Under the pieces are notes generated by a model. It was not told the DNA's origin, did not search any database, and worked only from the letters and a program-made list of their open reading frames with translations. Positions 9,130 to 11,643 of a stretch of 11,643 bases of DNA are shown one piece after another; the first letter of the stretch is position 1, and every line of letters starts with the position of its first letter. The stretch comes from Modestobacter sp. Lineage in GTDB: Bacteria; Actinomycetota; Actinomycetes; Mycobacteriales; Geodermatophilaceae. The stretch covers positions 1-11,643 of the forward strand of contig JAOPVN010000421.1 in NCBI GenBank assembly GCA_025966175.1, written 5' to 3'. Made by a program: the position numbers and the translations under genes.

Positions 9130-9579
9130 TCAGTCCTGCTTCGGCGTCATAGCCCCGAGCTTGCCCAGTCTGACCGCGACCGGCTGCGGCGCGTCGTCTC
9201 CAAGCGCGACGCAGCGCAGAACTGCCCGGAACGCCGGGCTCCGCCGCGCGGCCCGCTCAACCTCGTCCAGGACACGAAGACCATTACCGGAGTAGTAGAC
9301 CAAGTCCTCCAGCGGTCCCGCTCCGACCGAGCCGATCAGATCATCGTCACCGTCGGCCGCTTCGGCCAACACGACCAGTCCATCGACTACACCGGGAACA
9401 GCGTCGTCGCAGGCAACTTGGAGGAACTCCTTCGCGGCGCCCCACTCGTCCGCCCGCCACTCTGAGATCCAGTCGGACGCCCACGCAGCCATGCTCGACC
9501 ACGTGCACTCCGTTCTCTCGAATGGGTCCGTTAAGCGGCAAGAGGCATCCGGGAGGAAGCTGGCCTCAGTCCGGAGCAC
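9130..9579 (-). CDS. DUF6869-like protein, function unknown
   Basis: The 149-residue acidic protein has a C-terminal block reading DDLIGSVGAGPLEDLVYYSGN followed by LDEVERAARRSPAFRAVL. It resembles the small DUF6869 family, whose signature as I remember it is an (I/L)xxGAGPLEDLL core followed by a helix ending in DPxFR. No function is established for that family to my knowledge. There is no signal peptide or membrane segment. The start is GTG 9579, because a TAGGCT hexamer sits 6 nt upstream, a leaderless layout. ATG 9492, which would give 120 residues beginning MAAWASDW, matches the family boundary better but has no ribosome site at proper distance. GC content is lower than in the core genes, which fits transfer. 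A hairpin at 9078-9105 probably ends the transcript. Real gene likely; family moderately sure. Confidence 0.7.
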   Translation of the reverse strand: MLRTEASFLPDASCRLTDPFERTECTWSSMAAWASDWISEWRADEWGAAKEFLQVACDDAVPGVVDGLVVLAEAADGDDDLIGSVGAGPLEDLVYYSGNGLRVLDEVERAARRSPAFRAVLRCVALGDDAPQPVAVRLGKLGAMTPKQD

Positions 9580-9585
9580 GGTGCC

Positions 9586-9591
9586 AGCCTA
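9586..9591 (-). promoter_or_regulatory. candidate -10 element for the DUF6869-like gene
   Basis: On the minus strand TAGGCT ends 6 nt before GTG 9579. This supports that start as leaderless. No -35 box was recognised. Confidence 0.4.
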
Positions 9592-9770
9592 GAGATCATC
9601 ATGGCGAGCCGGGCGGAACTTCCCCCCTCATCACTCGGGCCGAACGGCAGGCCCTACGTGTGGGCTGTTGGCACTCCCGACCCAGCCCTGCTGTCCCCGA
9701 GCGGCCCACTCTGGGACACCCCGGGGAAGGACCAGGGGCCACGATCCTGATCAGTCCGCACCGGCTGCTG

Positions 9771-9776
9771 GATAGT
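9771..9776 (+). promoter_or_regulatory. candidate -10 element for the zinc-knuckle ORF
   Basis: GATAGT ends 6 nt before ATG 9783. CTGATC at 9747-9752, sharing the TGA core of a -35 box, lies 18 bp upstream. The match is imperfect, with G instead of T at the first -10 base. Confidence 0.35.
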
Positions 9777-9782
9777 GGCGCC

Positions 9783-9962
9783 ATGGCTCGGTACCGGTGG
9801 CGCACCGCCGTGCGGAAGCGGCTGCCGTGGTTCCTCGTCGACCTCGGCGTCGCGCCCAAGGGACGGGGCGACTGCGGTGCTCACCACTGGTACAAGGCGT
9901 CGGATACGGAAGACCGCTGCTACCACTGCGAGATCGGTCTTCGTCATCCGAGCGAGCTATGA
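9783..9962 (+). CDS. small basic protein with possible zinc knuckle, function unknown
   Basis: The ORF starts at ATG 9783 and encodes 59 residues. The first part is basic (RYRWRTAVRKRLPW). The second has C31-x2-H34 and C46-x2-C49 (DCGAHHW and RCYHC), a pair of knuckles 15 residues apart that could bind one zinc. I recall similar short proteins with CxxHxW...RCYHCxxG in streptomycetes, always unnamed, so it is likely a real conserved family. No membrane segment is present. A -10-like hexamer lies 6 nt upstream and no ribosome site is seen. The frame is open further upstream to 9522, but that stretch overlaps the DUF6869-like gene on the other strand and looks non-coding. It converges on the SGNH hydrolase gene. 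The role is unknown; nucleic-acid binding is only a guess. Confidence 0.65.
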   Translation: MARYRWRTAVRKRLPWFLVDLGVAPKGRGDCGAHHWYKASDTEDRCYHCEIGLRHPSEL

Positions 9963-10020
9963 CTCGCGGACCGTGAACTTCGCCGGGCTTGTCCTATAGC
10001 GGCCCACTAAGTGTCGTACC

Positions 10021-10647
10021 TCATGAGGTTGATGGCACTGTCGCAGCGAGTTCATCCAGCCACTCGCGGAATGCGGGCCACACAAGATTTGCCAACCGCT
10101 CGTACCCGGAGGCTCGTGGATGTGCCCCGTCTACCGACGTCACTTCCGCGACCCACTCCTCGTCACCGATGAGCGACGCGGCGACCTCGACGTAGGTGAC
10201 ATCCCGTTCGTCGCAGCGCTCGGCCATCGCCTCGGACAGCGCGACGATGCGCTTGTTCTGCTCGGCGTCACCTACGAGCGCCGGGCCGACGAGCAGGAGC
10301 GGCCAGCGCTCCACCACCGCGCTCTCGATGATGCGATCCAGGGCCGCCAGCGTGTCTGCCATGTTCACTCGACGCTGTCCGGCCATGACGGTGGTGTCGT
10401 TGATGCCTGCGCTGACCACCAGGCCGTGGGCGTCGCCATCCCGAAGCCGTGGGCGCGCCTCCGTCACCAGCCGAGCCTGGATGTCGAGAGTTGTCTCCCG
10501 GCGGATGCCCAAGTTGTAGCCAGTCAGATTCCAGCCGACGGCTCGCCCCCATGCGACGACTCGTCCCACCCAGCCGAGGGCCAGGTCGTCTTCCGCGCCT
10601 GCGGTGAATGAATCGCCAACGAAGGCGAGGCGGATGTCACGTGGCAC
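10021..10647 (-). CDS. SGNH/GDSL-type hydrolase (esterase family)
   Basis: The 208-residue protein carries all four SGNH blocks: GDSFTAG with nucleophile Ser13, YNLGIRRETT with Gly47, SAGIND with Asn83, and DGAHPRASGY with the Asp173/His176 pair. The length is typical of stand-alone single-domain members. Such enzymes hydrolyse esters, including acyl and acetyl groups on lipids or sugars; the substrate here cannot be read. No signal peptide is present, so it is probably cytosolic. It starts at GTG 10647, where the -10-like TAGGGT lies 7 nt upstream. An AGGG in the same place could also serve as a weak ribosome site if transcription begins earlier. It is the only gene in its orientation here, convergent with the zinc-knuckle ORF. 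Lower GC than the core suggests it belongs to the island. Confidence 0.88.
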   Translation of the reverse strand: MPRDIRLAFVGDSFTAGAEDDLALGWVGRVVAWGRAVGWNLTGYNLGIRRETTLDIQARLVTEARPRLRDGDAHGLVVSAGINDTTVMAGQRRVNMADTLAALDRIIESAVVERWPLLLVGPALVGDAEQNKRIVALSEAMAERCDERDVTYVEVAASLIGDEEWVAEVTSVDGAHPRASGYERLANLVWPAFREWLDELAATVPSTS

Positions 10648-10654
10648 TCGCGGG

Positions 10655-10681
10655 ACCCTAGCGTCGTCGCCGTGAACACAA
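10655..10681 (-). promoter_or_regulatory. candidate promoter for the leaderless SGNH hydrolase gene
   Basis: On the minus strand TAGGGT (10655-10660) ends 7 nt before GTG 10647. TTGTGT (10676-10681) resembles a -35 box, but the 15-bp spacer is short. The -10 position fits a transcript starting at the first base of the start codon. Confidence 0.45.
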
Positions 10682-10731
10682 CGTCCTGCGACATCACAAC
10701 TAAGGGGCAGGGCGGACGAGCCTTCTGGCTT

Positions 10732-10760
10732 CAGACCTCGCCCGCGCTGGTCGATACGTT
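10732..10760 (+). promoter_or_regulatory. weak candidate promoter for the excisionase-like ORF
   Basis: CAGACC (10732-10737) and TACGTT (10755-10760) have a 17-bp spacer and partial -35/-10 matches. A 9-codon ORF (ATG 10765 to TAG 10792) lies between it and the ORF at 10831. Low certainty. Confidence 0.25.
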
Positions 10761-10830
10761 AGGCATGTACGGCTCCCGCCGCCGGGCGCGCTAGCTGAAG
10801 CACAGGGTCGCGCGGGGAGAGACGTCCACG

Positions 10831-10983
10831 ATGGGAGCGGAGGTCCGCCGTCGGCGGCTACGGGTAGGGCGAGCGCTGCGCAAGGGCAGGCGAGTCGGCC
10901 GGCAGTGGGTCGTGCCCACAGCCGGCCTCCGGGCCTTCCTGGGCCTGCCGCAGCAGGAGTCGACGGAGCCGGGCACCTCCTGA
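10831..10983 (+). CDS. short excisionase-like DNA-binding protein, probably truncated
   Basis: The ORF of 50 codons starts at ATG 10831, preceded by GGGGAG at 10814-10819 (11-nt spacing). It is strongly basic and contains RRVGRQWVVPTAGLRAFLGL at residues 21-40. That resembles the wing and last helix of helix-turn-helix excisionase-type proteins, which commonly read RVGRxWRVPxxALxxFL. The usual first helices with the turn are not recognisable upstream: a TAG at 10792 closes the frame and no other frame carries them. The family normally needs about 60-70 residues, so this is either a divergent short form or a decayed 3' remnant. It converges on the integrase gene, whereas excisionase genes usually run beside and with the integrase. 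The role, if functional, would be to direct excision of the element. The resemblance is real but rests on one short segment. Confidence 0.45.
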   Translation: MGAEVRRRRLRVGRALRKGRRVGRQWVVPTAGLRAFLGLPQQESTEPGTS

Positions 10984-11037
10984 CCTCAGTCGCCCGGTCA
11001 TGCGGCGAGCCCGGGGGTGACAGGGCCCGCCGGAACG

Positions 11038-11643
11038 TCACCCCAGGTGCCCGACTCCGGCTCCTGCCGATGACCCTCGCGGGACGAGAGCGGCGGCGGC
11101 CTCGGCCGCCTGCCGGCCCACGCCTTCCAGCAGGTGCGTGTAGGTGTCCGCCGTTATCCGGATCCCGGAGTGCCCGAGGCGCTTGGAGACGACGGTCATG
11201 TCCACGCCGGCCGCCAGCATGATCGACGCCTGGCCGTGCCGGAGATCGTGCAGCCGCAACCGTCGCAGCCCGGCCCCGGCGACCAGCGCCTGGAAGGTCG
11301 TGGAGACGACCTCCGGCTTGAGGTAGGACCGGTCCTCCCGGGCGAAGACCAGGTCGTGGTCCTCGTACGCCGCGCCGAACGCGGCTCTCTCCGCGTCCTG
11401 TTGCAGGCGGTGGGCGATCAGCGAGCCGGCTGTAGCAGCGTCGAGATCCACCCGCCGGTCCTCACCGCTGGCCGTCTTGGGTTGCCCGACCACGCTCTCG
11501 TACCCGACCTGCACCACCGACTGGCGAACCCACAGCACCCGCTTGCCCAGGTCTACGTCACCCCAGCGCAGACCCACGACCTCACCGCGGCGCAGCCCCG
11601 TCATCGCCAACACCTCGAACAGCACACCCAACCGGTGGCCGGC
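11038..11643 (-). CDS. tyrosine recombinase / phage-type integrase, C-terminal catalytic part (5' end outside window)
   Basis: The minus-strand frame enters from the right edge and gives 201 residues to a TGA at 11038-11040. The whole catalytic set is visible (numbering from the edge): Arg18 in TGLRRGE, Lys56 in QPKTASG, His132-x2-Arg135 in LHDLRHG, His158 in RLGHSG and nucleophile Tyr168 in TADTYTHL. The layout is that of actinophage and tRNA-island integrases, which cut and join att sites through a phosphotyrosine. The N-terminal SAM-like and arm-binding domains lie beyond the window, so it is not known whether the gene is complete. It is 2.2 kb from the tRNA-Thr gene, the likely target, and points toward it. 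The tail after the tyrosine is about 33 residues, including a Gly/Ala-rich end. Confidence 0.92.
   Translation of the reverse strand, partial: AGHRLGVLFEVLAMTGLRRGEVVGLRWGDVDLGKRVLWVRQSVVQVGYESVVGQPKTASGEDRRVDLDAATAGSLIAHRLQQDAERAAFGAAYEDHDLVFAREDRSYLKPEVVSTTFQALVAGAGLRRLRLHDLRHGQASIMLAAGVDMTVVSKRLGHSGIRITADTYTHLLEGVGRQAAEAAAALVPRGSSAGAGVGHLG

Larger units (their letters stand above)
8846..11643. mobile_element. putative integrative element at the tRNA-Thr 3' end (right end not in window)
   Basis: Just past the tRNA the GC content falls, gene density drops, and small lineage-scattered genes appear (DUF6869-like, zinc-knuckle, SGNH hydrolase, excisionase-like remnant). A tyrosine recombinase on the minus strand follows. 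This matches a tRNA-targeting genomic island. No second copy of the tRNA 3' end was found inside the window, so the far attachment site would lie beyond 11643 or has been lost. The left boundary is inferred from the tRNA alone. Mobility is uncertain because the integrase 5' part is not visible and the excisionase-like ORF is short. Confidence 0.5.

Noticed and set aside
9601..9750. 49-codon plus-strand ORF (ATG 9601 to TGA 9748-9750)
   Set aside because: The translation contains GPNGRPYVWAVG and SGPLWDTPG, which look somewhat protein-like. There is no recognised family or good ribosome site, and the ORF is too short to support.
9522..9782. Upstream extension of the zinc-knuckle ORF to 146 residues
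   Set aside because: It overlaps the DUF6869-like gene and its promoter candidate. The extra residues are low-complexity, and ATG 9783 has a -10 hexamer in place.
8854..11037. CRISPR array, transposase or insertion-sequence ends
   Set aside because: No regularly spaced repeats, transposase motifs or terminal inverted repeats were seen on reading both strands. Repeats in the region are single hairpins or tandem pairs.

Overview
The window is high-GC DNA (about 75% by eye over the left part) with strong G/C third-position bias, GTG starts, a zinc-finger-free lysine-tailed topoisomerase I and an MFS-dTMP kinase fusion. Together these point to an actinomycete chromosome. The style of the proteins suggests Geodermatophilaceae or a relative (Blastococcus, Modestobacter, Geodermatophilus), but that family placement is inference.

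Positions 1-8853 look like ordinary core chromosome. From left to right they hold: the C-terminal end of an alpha/beta hydrolase; a hairpin and probable promoter; topA (588-3434); a SAM methyltransferase 10 bp downstream (3445-4188); a convergent tam gene for trans-aconitate 2-methyltransferase (4191-4991, minus); a 330-bp divergent gap with repeats and alternative hairpins; a gene fusing an MFS-type membrane domain to thymidylate kinase (5328-7502); holB, the delta-prime clamp-loader subunit, overlapping it by ATGA (7499-8710); and a tRNA-Thr(CGU) gene (8781-8853). The core theme is DNA replication: supercoil relaxation, dTTP supply and clamp loading.

To the right of the tRNA the character changes. 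GC falls (60% in one 60-base line counted), genes become short and sparse, and the window ends inside a tyrosine recombinase on the minus strand (11038 to the edge) whose catalytic residues are all present. Between them lie a DUF6869-like protein (9130-9579, minus), a 59-residue possible zinc-knuckle protein (9783-9962), an SGNH/GDSL hydrolase (10021-10647, minus) and a 50-codon ORF resembling the end of an excisionase-type DNA-binding protein (10831-10983). This looks like an integrative element, or its remains, at the 3' end of the tRNA. The other attachment site is not in the window.

Four genes (tam, the DUF6869-like gene, the zinc-knuckle ORF and the SGNH hydrolase) have a -10-like hexamer ending 6-7 nt before the start codon, the layout expected for leaderless transcripts. 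I see no CRISPR array, transposase, rRNA gene or recognisable defence system. The most unusual items are the kinase fusion and its start-less open N-terminal extension, non-standard residues in HolB and the kinase, and the poorly characterised cargo beside the tRNA.
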